Shown in pieces: positions 25,116 through 33,965 of a stretch of DNA of 64,000 nt. The notes beneath the pieces were generated by a model, which worked only from the letters and a program-made list of their open reading frames with translations, was not told the DNA's origin and searched no databases. Origin of the DNA: Zhaonella formicivorans (GTDB taxonomy: Bacteria > Bacillota > DUOV01 > Zhaonellaceae); NCBI RefSeq assembly GCF_004353525.1, contig NZ_CP085524.1:496001-560000 (forward strand), given 5' to 3'. The number at the start of each line of letters is the position of its first letter. The stretch's first letter is position 1. A program made the translations under genes and the position numbers.

Positions 25116-26228
25116 ATGTACCGGCGAAAATTTAGTTTACTTTTAACCGTTGTACTGTGCCTTATTCTCCTCACAGCGGGTTGCGGCAGCAAGCAACCCG
25201 CTTTATCCACCGGGCCGGGTAACCAACCACAGCAGGCCCAGGGCAAGGTAATCATCGGAATCGGTTATCAGGCCCCTACAGCCCAAACCTGGGGAGCATT
25301 AATTGTCAAAAACCTCAAGTTATATGAAAAATATCTCAGCAAAGTAGCCCCCGAAACCCAATTTGTAGTGGAATGGTTCAACTCCCCCTCGGGGCCGCCC
25401 CTGACCAATAATATGATTGCGGGTAAGCTGCAGCTTTCCTTTATGGGCGATATGCCCATCCTGATCAATGGGGAAAAAGGTCAAACTATGCGCAACTATC
25501 AATCGGTTTTTATTGCCTTTGACGGAAAAGGGGAAAAAGGCAAAAACCAAGCCTTGGTAGTTCCTAAAGACGGTGTTACCAAAGTAACGGATTTAAAAGG
25601 AGCTACAATTTCTACGGTAATTGGCTCCAGTGCTCACCGTATGCTTTTGGAAGTGTTGGACAAATACGGTTTGACAGAACAGGTCACCATTACCAACCAG
25701 GATGTCACAGTCGGCATGACAAGTATAGAACAGAATAAAATTGCCGCCCATGCCACCTGGGAGCCCTACCCCGGTTTGATGCTTTTCAAGGACAATGGCC
25801 GGATCCTAATCGATGGTACTGAAACTCAGGTTGATTATTTGGATGGAATAGTGGCTGACCGCCCCTGGGCAGAAGCAAACCGCAGCTACGTAGTGGCTTT
25901 TTTACAGGCTTTAATTGAAGCTCATAAATTTATTCGGGAACAGCCTGAAGAAGCTGCCCGAATTTTTGCCGAAGAATCGGGATACCCATTGGAAGTAGCT
26001 AAGCAAATGGTCAAAAGTATCCGTTTTGATGCAGCTATTTATGCTAAGGACCTGGAAACACTGCAAGGCAGCCGGGATTTTTTAATTAAGCTTGGAAAGC
26101 TTACCTCCCTTGACCTGGAAAAATTTGTAGACACCAGTTATTTGGAAGAGGCAGTCAAGAATTCGGGCCTTGAATATTTAACTGCAGATGAGCTTAAAGG
26201 CCAATGGGTTAAAGATAAGCTGTACTAG
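25116..26228 (+). CDS. ABC transporter substrate-binding lipoprotein, sulfonate/taurine type (SsuA/TauA-like)
   Basis: A 370-residue lipoprotein: positively charged start, hydrophobic stretch and lipobox LLTAGCGS (Cys ~24). The mature protein has the type II periplasmic-binding fold of the SsuA/NrtA/TauA group (IGIGYQAPTAQTWG, FFMGDMPILINGEKG-type region, TISTVIGSSAHRMLLEVL, AAHATWEPYPGLM). It would capture a small anion at the membrane surface and deliver it to the permease encoded next. ATG 25116 is used (GAGAGGGG upstream); longer frames overlap the ferredoxin gene. Ligands in this group include alkanesulfonates, taurine, nitrate and thiamine precursors; the ComA domain downstream argues for a sulfonate. 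Confidence 0.85.
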   Translation: MYRRKFSLLLTVVLCLILLTAGCGSKQPALSTGPGNQPQQAQGKVIIGIGYQAPTAQTWGALIVKNLKLYEKYLSKVAPETQFVVEWFNSPSGPPLTNNMIAGKLQLSFMGDMPILINGEKGQTMRNYQSVFIAFDGKGEKGKNQALVVPKDGVTKVTDLKGATISTVIGSSAHRMLLEVLDKYGLTEQVTITNQDVTVGMTSIEQNKIAAHATWEPYPGLMLFKDNGRILIDGTETQVDYLDGIVADRPWAEANRSYVVAFLQALIEAHKFIREQPEEAARIFAEESGYPLEVAKQMVKSIRFDAAIYAKDLETLQGSRDFLIKLGKLTSLDLEKFVDTSYLEEAVKNSGLEYLTADELKGQWVKDKLY

Positions 26229-26247
26229 GTCCTTGGAGGGTACGGAA

Positions 26248-27021
26248 ATGCCAAAAGTTGTTTTGCGCTTTATCAAGGTCAGTAGAAAATTTTGGGGAGT
26301 CGCCATCTTTCTGGCGACGTGGCAGTTGCTGGTTAGTTTCAACGTCATGTATCCTTTAATGTTCGGCAATTTACCGTCACCTGTACAAGTGGTAACTGCT
26401 TTATTAAAGCTGCTACAGGATCAAGGTTTCTATTATCATATTTTTAGCAGTTTCATCAGGATAGCTCTTGGCAGCGTTGCAGCTTTAGTGATAGCAGTAC
26501 CGCTGGGGCTGTTCATCGGTCTATCTGGCTGGGGGAGAGAAGTACTGTTTCCTGTTTTTGAGATGCTTCGCCCTATACCTCAGATTTCCTGGATTCCGGT
26601 AGCTATCTTGCTTTTTCCAACGGTAGAAGGCAGTATCCTGTATATAACGTTTTTGGGTGCCTTTTTCCCTATCTTAATCAATACAATTGCCGGGGTAAAA
26701 AGCATACCCCAGGTATTGTTGGATGCAGCTAAATCTATGGGGGCAAGGCACCGGCAAATTGTAACCAGAGTGGTGTTTCCGGCCGTTCTGCCTTTTATCT
26801 TTACCGGTTTTACTGTTGGCACAGGAGTATCCTGGATGAGTGTAATCGCTGCAGAAATGATCTCCGGTAAGTTTGGTATAGGCTATTTCACTTGGACTTC
26901 CTACACATTAATGGCCTATGCCGATACCATTGTGGGCATGGTTGTCATTGGGGCTATGGGTTCCCTCTGTTTCTCCATGATCCGCGGCGCTGAACGAAAG
27001 CTTGTGAAGTGGCGCTACTAG
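26248..27021 (+). CDS. ABC transporter permease, SsuC/TauC-like
   Basis: A 257-residue membrane protein with six predicted hydrophobic helices and the binding-protein-dependent permease EAA loop (DAAKSMGARHRQIVTRVVFPAVLPFI, ~155-180). Features such as MLRPIPQISWIPVAILLF are typical of the SsuC/TauC/NrtB group. ATG 26248 has GGAGGGT upstream and lies 19 bases after the binding-protein gene. It forms the importer channel with the ATPase encoded 17 bases downstream. Confidence 0.88.
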   Translation: MPKVVLRFIKVSRKFWGVAIFLATWQLLVSFNVMYPLMFGNLPSPVQVVTALLKLLQDQGFYYHIFSSFIRIALGSVAALVIAVPLGLFIGLSGWGREVLFPVFEMLRPIPQISWIPVAILLFPTVEGSILYITFLGAFFPILINTIAGVKSIPQVLLDAAKSMGARHRQIVTRVVFPAVLPFIFTGFTVGTGVSWMSVIAAEMISGKFGIGYFTWTSYTLMAYADTIVGMVVIGAMGSLCFSMIRGAERKLVKWRY

Positions 27022-27038
27022 GCAAAGAGGTGAAATGA

Positions 27039-28628
27039 ATGGCCATTAAAATTCATAAGGTTACAAAACACTACCCCTTAAAGAATAGACAAAAAAATAT
27101 AACTGCTTTGGAAGATGTTTCATTGGAGATAAATGACAAGGAGTTTATCTGCTTATTAGGTCCTTCGGGATGTGGCAAAAGCACTTTGCTAAAAATTCTG
27201 GGAGGTTTGGAAAACGCTGATTCTGGTCAGATCATAATTGATGGCAGAGAAGTAATCGGGCCCGGTCAGGACCGGGGTATGGTTTTTCAAGATTATGGTT
27301 TATTCCCTTGGAGAACGGTGCAAGGCAATGTGGAATTTGGCCTGGAGTTACGCAAGCTAGGACGCCGGGAAAGACAGGACATTTCCTCCAAATATTTAAC
27401 CATGGTGGGATTAAAGGGCTTTGAGCATGTCTACCCTTACCAGCTTTCCGGGGGGATGAAACAGCGGGTTGCCATCGCCAGGGCCCTTAGTTTAAATCCC
27501 AAGATCATTCTGATGGATGAACCTTTTGGTGCCCTGGATGCTTTCACACGCATGCAAATGCAGGACGAAATTACTTCTATTTGGGAAAAGGAGCAAAGGA
27601 CTGTAGTTTTTGTAACCCACGATATAGATGAAGCAGTCTACCTTGCCGACCGGATTGCAATTATGACACCTTCACCCGGTCGAATTAAAGCTGTGATTGG
27701 GATCCCGCTACCCAGGCCACGGGACAGGGCGAGTGTGGAATTTGCCGAGATCAGGGGAAGAGTATTTGCTCAATTTGAACAGCTGGTTAAAACAACGAAA
27801 AAAGAACTGACAGGTAATTTAGCTCCTGCTAAGAATAAAGCGGGCCACGGTTGGCGGGAAGTGTTGGAGTTTCCCCTGGCAGACAGGCAGGCTAAGCCTA
27901 GGGACAGCGGTCTAACTATGGTGATCGATACCGGTTTATGCCTTACGGAGACGAAAGAGCTTTTGGACATGGCTGCCAGGTATATCGATTTATATAAGCT
28001 TGGTTTTGGCACTTCATCGCTGTACTCAACCAAACTATTGGAGGAAAAGATCTCTTTGGTGCGTTCTTACGGTGTGGATATCTTTCCGGGGGGAACATTT
28101 TTAGAGGTAGCAGTCATGCAGCATAAATTGGAAGAATTCCTGGAATTGTGCCATTACATGGGTTATTCCTACATTGAAGTTTCCGATGGTACCATCGAGA
28201 TGGATAGTGCCACCAGGTCTTCAGCCATTAAACGGGCAAAAGAGGCCGGGTTTAAAGTAGTATCAGAAGTGGGGAAAAATGATCCTAATAGTCCGGCATC
28301 AATTGCGCAAATTATTCGCACTATCGAATCCGATTTGGAAGACGGTGTGGAAAAAGTCATTATCGAAGGGCGTGAATCAGGTCAAGGGGTAATAATTTAT
28401 GACTGTTACGGGAATATCATTGAGCCGGTGCTTGATTCCCTGATTTTGGGCGTGCGCGATTTAAACACCATTCTCTGGGAAGCCCCGTTAAAAAGTCAGC
28501 AGCAACATTTGATTGCACGTTTTGGATCCAACGTTAACCTGGGCAATATTCACCATCATGAGGTCTTGGCTGTAGAAGCTATGCGGGTAGGGTTACGAAG
28601 CGACACGCTCCGCAATGTTAGAACATAA
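27039..28628 (+). CDS. Fusion: sulfonate-type ABC ATPase (SsuB/TauB) + phosphosulfolactate synthase (ComA) domain
   Basis: A 529-residue two-domain protein. Residues ~1-255 are a complete SsuB/TauB ATPase: Walker [10 protein letters not shown] (~41), Q-loop [14 protein letters not shown] (~87), signature LSGGMKQR (~136), Walker [15 protein letters not shown] (~157). After a linker, residues ~285-525 match phosphosulfolactate synthase: [91 protein letters not shown]. ComA joins sulfite to phosphoenolpyruvate to make phosphosulfolactate in coenzyme M synthesis, or could run in reverse. The frame is uninterrupted and no internal start with a good ribosome site was seen, so the fusion looks real. 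It ends at a bidirectional terminator. Confidence 0.88.
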   Translation: MAIKIHKVTKHYPLKNRQKNITALEDVSLEINDKEFICLLGPSGCGKSTLLKILGGLENADSGQIIIDGREVIGPGQDRGMVFQDYGLFPWRTVQGNVEFGLELRKLGRRERQDISSKYLTMVGLKGFEHVYPYQLSGGMKQRVAIARALSLNPKIILMDEPFGALDAFTRMQMQDEITSIWEKEQRTVVFVTHDIDEAVYLADRIAIMTPSPGRIKAVIGIPLPRPRDRASVEFAEIRGRVFAQFEQLVKTTKKELTGNLAPAKNKAGHGWREVLEFPLADRQAKPRDSGLTMVIDTGLCLTETKELLDMAARYIDLYKLGFGTSSLYSTKLLEEKISLVRSYGVDIFPGGTFLEVAVMQHKLEEFLELCHYMGYSYIEVSDGTIEMDSATRSSAIKRAKEAGFKVVSEVGKNDPNSPASIAQIIRTIESDLEDGVEKVIIEGRESGQGVIIYDCYGNIIEPVLDSLILGVRDLNTILWEAPLKSQQQHLIARFGSNVNLGNIHHHEVLAVEAMRVGLRSDTLRNVRT

Positions 28629-28637
28629 AAACACAAA

Positions 28638-28662
28638 AGCCTCTGGAAAGCCAGAGGTTTTT
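28638..28662. terminator. Bidirectional terminator between the ABC-ComA and pdxT genes
   Basis: CCTCTGG (28640-28646) pairs with CCAGAGG (28651-28657) with a 4-base loop, A-run before and TTTTT after. Serves both convergent operons. Confidence 0.8.
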
Positions 28663-28665
28663 ATG

Positions 28666-29271
28666 TTAGCTGTTTACAGATTTTTGATGCTGGATATAAT
28701 TTTTCACTTTTTTTATAAAATAACGATGAAAAGTCAAATCCTTAGTCAATTCGGGGTGAAAAGAAGTTGCTAACAGATTTTCCTGTTCTACAGCGATGAT
28801 TTTCCCGTCCAATTCTCCCAGCACTTCAACTCCTCTACCTACCGCTTCAACGTAAGGGGCGCGAATGAAGACCAGAGGTATTTTATTGGGGCTTATTTTG
28901 GGGAAAACTTGATAAGCTATAAAACTGTCCAGCTGGCTGCCGTAGCCGTTGCGCCGAACTGAAATATCCAACAGGTCCAAGTGGCTTTCAGCCTGATTTA
29001 CTATTTTCTTCGCCAGAAGAATAAGTCCGGCGCAGGTCCCCCAGATTGGCAAGCCCGCTTGGGCGCACCTTTTGACAGGTTCTTTCAGGCCAAAGTCATT
29101 CATCAGTTCGCCTATAGTTGTACTTTCACCCCCGGGGATTATTAACCCTTGAATGGCGTTAAGTTCTTCTGGCTTTTTAATACTCTTCGCTTCAATTCCT
29201 GGTAATTGCTGCAGCATCTGGAGGTGCTCCTTAACTCCCCCTTGCAGGGCAAGGACACCGATAGTTAACAT
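28666..29271 (-). CDS. pdxT: Pyridoxal 5'-phosphate synthase glutaminase subunit PdxT
   Basis: A 201-residue class I glutamine amidotransferase that feeds ammonia to PdxS for vitamin B6 synthesis. Motifs: GVLALQGGVKEHL, LIIPGGESTTIGELM (~48), the nucleophile in IWGTCAGLILLAKK (C~81), VFIRAPYVEAVG and the late SFHPELTKD histidine-glutamate pair (~170). ATG 29271 is chosen with GGGTGG upstream inside the end of pdxS; the frame runs to a GTG at 29280 that overlaps pdxS. Translational coupling to pdxS is expected. Confidence 0.95.
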   Translation of the reverse strand: MLTIGVLALQGGVKEHLQMLQQLPGIEAKSIKKPEELNAIQGLIIPGGESTTIGELMNDFGLKEPVKRCAQAGLPIWGTCAGLILLAKKIVNQAESHLDLLDISVRRNGYGSQLDSFIAYQVFPKISPNKIPLVFIRAPYVEAVGRGVEVLGELDGKIIAVEQENLLATSFHPELTKDLTFHRYFIKKVKNYIQHQKSVNS

Positions 29272-29273
29272 GT

Positions 29274-30152
29274 TTACCACCCTCTTTTGGCCATCCGGTT
29301 TTCTTCAATAATTTTATCTATTTCAATGCCAACCATGGGTTCACCCAAATCCTCAGAAACTTCTGCAATAATTTTAGGATCGTTATAATAGGTAGTTGCT
29401 CGCACAATGGCTTTGGCTCTTTTGGCAGGGTCGCCTGATTTAAAAATGCCTGACCCTACAAAGACACCGTCGCAACCCAATTGCATCATTAGTGCTGCGT
29501 CAGCCGGCGTGGCTATACCGCCTGCTGCGAAGTTTACCACAGGCAGTCTGCCATATTCAGCCACATATTCTACCAGGTGGAAGGGAGCTCCCATTTCTTT
29601 GGCAGCAGACATTAACTCTTCCTTTGGCATTAATTGCAGCTTACGTATTTCCGAGAGCATGGTACGCATGTGGCGCACTGCTTCTACCACGTTGCCGGTG
29701 CCGGCTTCTCCTTTGGTACGTATCATGGAGGCACCTTCTCCAATACGCCGGAGAGCTTCTCCTAAGTTCCGGGCGCCGCAAACAAAAGGGATTTTAAAAT
29801 CACGCTTATTGATGTGAAACATTTCATCGGCCGGAGTTAACACTTCGCTCTCGTCTATGTAATCAATGCCAATTTCCTGTAAAATTTGGGCCTCTACAAA
29901 ATGTCCAATTCGTACTTTAGCCATAACGGGAATACTAACTGCTGCTTTAATTTCTTTGATCAATTTTGGATCCGACATGCGGGCCACGCCGCCTTCTTTG
30001 CGGATGTCGGCCGGAACCCTCTCTAAGGCCATAACGGCTACTGCACCTGCCGCTTCCGCAATTTCAGCCTGCTCTGGAGTGGTCACGTCCATAATAACCC
30101 CCCCTTTTAACATTTGGGCTAGGTTTTTGTTTAATTCATAGCGGTCTGTCAC
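29274..30152 (-). CDS. pdxS: Pyridoxal 5'-phosphate synthase subunit PdxS
   Basis: A 292-residue (beta/alpha)8 enzyme that builds PLP from ribose 5-phosphate, glyceraldehyde 3-phosphate and ammonia. Conserved signatures: [49 protein letters not shown] (active lysine ~82), [28 protein letters not shown] (~131, second active lysine ~150 region), [20 protein letters not shown]. Starts at GTG with GGAGGT upstream. First gene of the pdxST operon, divergent from the pdxR-like regulator. Confidence 0.96.
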   Translation of the reverse strand: MTDRYELNKNLAQMLKGGVIMDVTTPEQAEIAEAAGAVAVMALERVPADIRKEGGVARMSDPKLIKEIKAAVSIPVMAKVRIGHFVEAQILQEIGIDYIDESEVLTPADEMFHINKRDFKIPFVCGARNLGEALRRIGEGASMIRTKGEAGTGNVVEAVRHMRTMLSEIRKLQLMPKEELMSAAKEMGAPFHLVEYVAEYGRLPVVNFAAGGIATPADAALMMQLGCDGVFVGSGIFKSGDPAKRAKAIVRATTYYNDPKIIAEVSEDLGEPMVGIEIDKIIEENRMAKRGW

Positions 30153-30180
30153 AATATTTACCTCCTTTAAATACTAAAAT

Positions 30181-30209
30181 TTGACAACTCCTTGAGATTT
30201 TGTTACAAT
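30181..30209 (+). promoter_or_regulatory. Sigma-A-type promoter of the pdxR-like gene
   Basis: TTGACA (30181-30186), a 17-base spacer, then TACAAT (30204-30209): a near-consensus vegetative promoter reading towards the regulator. It sits immediately before the operator repeats, so the regulator can control its own expression. Confidence 0.75.
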
Positions 30210-30213
30210 GTAT

Positions 30214-30296
30214 GTATCGATACAATTGCAATACATCTTGTTGCCAATACAATTATGACACCGATGAATTGTATTGTCAATGATATGGTAGGTGAA
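30214..30296. promoter_or_regulatory. PdxR-type operator repeats in the pdxS/pdxR intergenic region
   Basis: Perfect palindrome GTATCGATAC at 30214-30223, followed by direct and inverted copies of an ATACAATT/AATTGTAT word: ATACAATTGCAATACAT, CAATACAATTATGAC and GAATTGTATTGTCAA. Repeated half-sites of this kind are known for MocR/PdxR regulators in divergent pdxST regions. Confidence 0.65.
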
Positions 30297-30299
30297 AAC

Positions 30300-31793
30300 G
30301 TGGATTTGATTGAATCGATTCAATTAAACAAACAGTCAGATCAGCCTCTCTATTTGCAGTTATACGGCAAGTTGCAGAAATTAATCGAGAATAAACAGCT
30401 GCATGCTGACTACAAGCTGCCGCCCATTCGCAAACTGGCGGAACAATTAGGTGTAAACAGCATTACTGTGGTCAACGCTTACAAGCTTTTGGAACAAAAT
30501 AATTATGTTTATTCAAAAGTAGGTAGTGGCACCTATGTAGCGGAGTTAAAAGCAGGCATTAAAATGAATGCAGAAGAACTGACAGACGAGTTGCAGCCTG
30601 AAGAATTAAAACTCATGGATCAAGGTCAAATCCGGATAGGCCCCAATACCATCAACTTTGCCAGTGCCACCCCAACGCCGGAGCTGTTTCCGGTAGAAGA
30701 TTTTAAAAATGTTTTAAACGAAGTGCTGGAGAGGGACAAGGGTTTTGCTTTTGGATATCAGGAAAGCCAAGGTTTTTACCCGTTGCGGGAATCAATCGCT
30801 GTTTACCTGCGGGATTTTGGGAGCAGCATAGACCCGGGAGATATTCAGATCATTTCGGGCGCTCAGCAGGGTATTGATATTTTGGCCAAAGCGCTGCTGA
30901 ATTTTGGCGACTATCTGGTGGTTGAAAGCCCAACTTACACCGGAGCTATCGCCGCCTTTAAATCCCGGGGGGCGCAAATTATTGAAGTCCCTATCGAGCA
31001 GGATGGCATAAATATAGATTTACTGGAGGATAAGCTGAAAAAGCATCACCCGCGCTTTATTTATGTGATGCCCCATTTTCAAAATCCTACCGGATATTCT
31101 TATTCTTATGTTAAGAAGCGGGTTCTATTGGAACTAGCCAATCGTTATGATACGCTGATTATCGAGGATGATTATTTAAGCGAGCTGGATTACAGCGGTC
31201 AGGAACTTGCACCTTTGAAGGCGCTTGATGAGCAAAACCGGGTGATTTATATCAAGAGCTTTTCCAAGATCTTTATGCCCGGTTTACGTTTGGCGTTTCT
31301 TTCAGTACCTCAAACTATTTACGGGGAAGTGCTTGCTGCCAAACACACTTCCGATATATCTACCTCCGGTCTTATCCAGAGAGCATTTGATTTGTATTTG
31401 CGGAAAGGCATTTGGCAAAAGCATATTATGTACATGAGGGAAATTTACCAGGAACGCTACAATGCCATGGCCCAGGCACTGCAATCTTATTTGCCCCGGG
31501 AAATAGAGTTTTATCTTCCTGGCGGTGGGTTAACTTTTTGGCTGGCGTTGCCCCAGGGCTGCTCAGCCCAGGAACTATATCTGGAATGTGCCAGACGGGA
31601 TGTCTTGTTTGTGCCGGGTTCGGTATTTTACCCCACCTCCCGCTCCAGCAAGTATTTCCGCCTGAGTTTTGCCGCGGTTTATCCGGAGGCTATCGAAGAT
31701 GGCATACGCATTATAGGTAAAGCAGCTGAAAAACTGCTGGGTATAAATAATACAAAAGCGGAAGGTGCAAAAGGTTTTGCGCCGCTACTCTAA
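30300..31793 (+). CDS. pdxR: MocR/PdxR-family regulator (GntR helix-turn-helix + aminotransferase domain)
   Basis: A 497-residue regulator. Residues ~15-85 form a GntR winged helix (LPPIRKLAEQLGVNSITVVNAYKLLEQ); the rest is a fold-type I aminotransferase-like domain with VESPTYTGAI, DDYLSELDY and the PLP-lysine segment YIKSFSKIFMPGLRLAFL. Such proteins sense PLP and control pdxST, which lies divergently 150 bases away. GTG 30300 follows AGGTG at a good distance; an ATG at 30285 is possible and the longer frame from 30192 would overlap the promoter. The protein may act as a PLP-dependent activator or repressor; direction cannot be read from sequence. Confidence 0.9.
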   Translation: MDLIESIQLNKQSDQPLYLQLYGKLQKLIENKQLHADYKLPPIRKLAEQLGVNSITVVNAYKLLEQNNYVYSKVGSGTYVAELKAGIKMNAEELTDELQPEELKLMDQGQIRIGPNTINFASATPTPELFPVEDFKNVLNEVLERDKGFAFGYQESQGFYPLRESIAVYLRDFGSSIDPGDIQIISGAQQGIDILAKALLNFGDYLVVESPTYTGAIAAFKSRGAQIIEVPIEQDGINIDLLEDKLKKHHPRFIYVMPHFQNPTGYSYSYVKKRVLLELANRYDTLIIEDDYLSELDYSGQELAPLKALDEQNRVIYIKSFSKIFMPGLRLAFLSVPQTIYGEVLAAKHTSDISTSGLIQRAFDLYLRKGIWQKHIMYMREIYQERYNAMAQALQSYLPREIEFYLPGGGLTFWLALPQGCSAQELYLECARRDVLFVPGSVFYPTSRSSKYFRLSFAAVYPEAIEDGIRIIGKAAEKLLGINNTKAEGAKGFAPLL

Positions 31794-31806
31794 CCTGAAG
31801 AGCAGG

Positions 31807-31845
31807 ATGCTAAACGTCATTGGCGGCGTTTAGCATTTTTTTTAA
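31807..31845 (+). terminator. Intrinsic terminator after the pdxR-like gene
   Basis: ATGCTAAACG (31807-31816) pairs with CGTTTAGCAT (31827-31836), followed by eight T residues. Confidence 0.88.
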
Positions 31846-31920
31846 ACTTCAGACGGAATGGTTGGAGATAAACGGAATAAGGAATACTAAACAGAAATTC
31901 TTTCAGTAGGAGTCGGGTAA

Positions 31921-33168
31921 ATGAAAATAAGTATTCCTTATGGTAAAGGCTATGAGCAGGCTGAATTGCCTGCCGGAGTTGAAACAGAAGTTATAGATCT
32001 CCCGCAGAAAACAGGGGGGTTAAATAAGCGAGAGTTAATTGCCCAGGCCTTAGCAAATATTGATTTTGAAAAAATTGCTTTGTCTGATTCCCTGGCGGTG
32101 GTGGTTAGCGATGTATCGCGACCTGTGCCAAATGGGGAAATTCTGGAGCAGCTTTGGTCCCAACTGGAAAAATGGGGAATGACCAGGGAACGTCTGACTC
32201 TTTTTATTGCCTGTGGACTGCACCAAGCCCCCGGCCAGGAAGAAATAAAGCAGATAGTTGGAGAGTATGCCGCCCAAAACTTCAAGATTGTGGTACATGA
32301 AGCTGCTGAGCGCTATTTGCAGTATATAGGAAAAACCAGCAGGGGTACGCCAGTTAAAATCGATGCACAATTTTTGCAGGCTGAAGTCAAAATAGCTATT
32401 GGATTGGTGCAGCCTCACCAGATAGCGGGTTTCTCCGGCGGGGCAAAAAGCGTTGCCATTGGGCTGGGCGGAAAGGAAACCATAACTGCTAACCACGCTT
32501 TATTGGATCACCCTGCGTGTCGAGCCGGCAATATTCTGAACAACCCTGCCCGCCAGGAAATCGAGGAAATTGGGAGAATGAGCGGGTTGAATTTCCTCAT
32601 TAACGTAATTACAGATTCCTTTAAGCAGCCTGTATTTATAAATGCAGGCTGCTTAGTGGAGAGTTACACCGAGGCTGTGGAGTTTGCCAAGCAATTTTAC
32701 CGTGCGCCGGTGCAAGGAAAAAAAGACCTGGTCATTGTTTCTGCGGGCGGCTACCCTAAAGATTTAAACTTGTATCAGGCACAAAAAGCGTTAAATGCAG
32801 GGGTTCAGATCTTAAAGCCTGACGGTGTTGTTATTTTAGTTGCCAAATGCGAGCAGGGAGCAGGCAACCGAGATTTCATGGACTATCTAGGTAGATTTTC
32901 CTGCCCGGCTGAGCTAATAAAAACTTTTAAGCACGAGCCATTTTGTATTGGCCCCCATAAAGCCTATCTCTGGGCTAAAAAAGTAGCCCAGAACAGGGTG
33001 ATTTTAGTATCAGCTTTAGACAGTGCTGTCACCGGAAAGCTGATGGTGGAGTGTGCCCGCTCTTTGCAAGAGGCTTTGGCTAAAGCACAGGATAAACTGC
33101 GGCCAGGAGGCAAAGTAGGTATAATTCCTCACGCTTCCGGCATCCTGCCGGAACTTTTGATAAGTTAG
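31921..33168 (+). CDS. LarA-like nickel-dependent lactate racemase family protein (DUF2088)
   Basis: A 415-residue LarA-type protein. Diagnostic segments: VVVSDVSRPVPNGEIL (~63), CGLHQAPGQEE (~98, with histidine), and GLVQPHQIAGFSGGAKS (~160-176), which carries the histidine and lysine that hold the nickel-pincer cofactor in LarA; NHALLDHPA follows (~190). LarA homologues racemise or epimerise 2-hydroxyacids. The pincer cofactor genes larBCE are not in the window, so either they lie elsewhere or this homologue differs in chemistry. The gene is single, between two terminator-like structures. Confidence 0.85.
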   Translation: MKISIPYGKGYEQAELPAGVETEVIDLPQKTGGLNKRELIAQALANIDFEKIALSDSLAVVVSDVSRPVPNGEILEQLWSQLEKWGMTRERLTLFIACGLHQAPGQEEIKQIVGEYAAQNFKIVVHEAAERYLQYIGKTSRGTPVKIDAQFLQAEVKIAIGLVQPHQIAGFSGGAKSVAIGLGGKETITANHALLDHPACRAGNILNNPARQEIEEIGRMSGLNFLINVITDSFKQPVFINAGCLVESYTEAVEFAKQFYRAPVQGKKDLVIVSAGGYPKDLNLYQAQKALNAGVQILKPDGVVILVAKCEQGAGNRDFMDYLGRFSCPAELIKTFKHEPFCIGPHKAYLWAKKVAQNRVILVSALDSAVTGKLMVECARSLQEALAKAQDKLRPGGKVGIIPHASGILPELLIS

Positions 33169-33257
33169 CTTTACTAGAGCTTGATAGGAAGGAAATTAAG
33201 AAAAACCGGGGAATATGATGATTTAATCATTATAGCTTAGGACAGGCGGAGAGAACA

Positions 33258-33953
33258 ATGGCAATCTATGCACTGGCTGATTTACATCTTTCCTTTGCTC
33301 AAGATAAACCAATGAGCAAATTTGGGAAGGCTTGGGAAAATCACGCGGAAAAAATAAAAGTTAACTGGTTTAACACAGTCAAGGCGGAGGATACGGTTTT
33401 ACTCTGCGGCGATCATTCCTGGGCACTGAAGTTGGAGGAAGCTGTACCTGATCTGGAATTTATCGGCCAACTCCCTGGGCGCAAAATCCTGATTAAAGGC
33501 AATCATGATCTGTGGTGGCAAAGTTTAAAAAAAATGAAGCAGGTTTTGCCTGGGAGTATTGAGGTGGTGCAAAACACTTTCGAAGTAGTTGAAGGAAAAG
33601 CTATCTGTGGCAGCAGGGGGTGGATTTGCCCCAACGATGACAATTTTACCGCCCATGATTTGAAAATCTATGAGCGGGAGTTAATACGTCTGGAAAATTC
33701 TCTAAAAGCAGCTAAAGCATCCGGTGACAGGGAAATAATTGTGATGCTCCATTACCCTCCTTTTAATAACAGACAGGAACCTTCCGGCTTCGTGGAACTT
33801 ATGCATAGGTACGGTGTGCAAACTTGTGTTTACGGTCACTTGCATGGGGAAGTACAGCGGAGTGCAGTAACGGGGAATATCGGAGGTATAGAATATCATT
33901 TAGTAGCTTGCGACTATGTGAATTTTACCCCGGTGCTAATCACCGCAGGCTAG
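33258..33953 (+). CDS. Metallophosphoesterase (calcineurin-like)
   Basis: A 231-residue protein with all calcineurin-fold metal motifs: ADLHLSF (~6), CGDHSWAL (~50), IKGNHDLWWQ (~76), MLHYPPFNN (~165), YGHLHGEV (~195). The size and the DLHLSF start match the COG1768 group of uncharacterised bacterial phosphohydrolases. ATG with GGCGGAGAG upstream. No operon partner; followed by the repeat element at 33966. Substrate unknown. Confidence 0.85.
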   Translation: MAIYALADLHLSFAQDKPMSKFGKAWENHAEKIKVNWFNTVKAEDTVLLCGDHSWALKLEEAVPDLEFIGQLPGRKILIKGNHDLWWQSLKKMKQVLPGSIEVVQNTFEVVEGKAICGSRGWICPNDDNFTAHDLKIYERELIRLENSLKAAKASGDREIIVMLHYPPFNNRQEPSGFVELMHRYGVQTCVYGHLHGEVQRSAVTGNIGGIEYHLVACDYVNFTPVLITAG

Positions 33954-33965
33954 CATTCAACAGCA

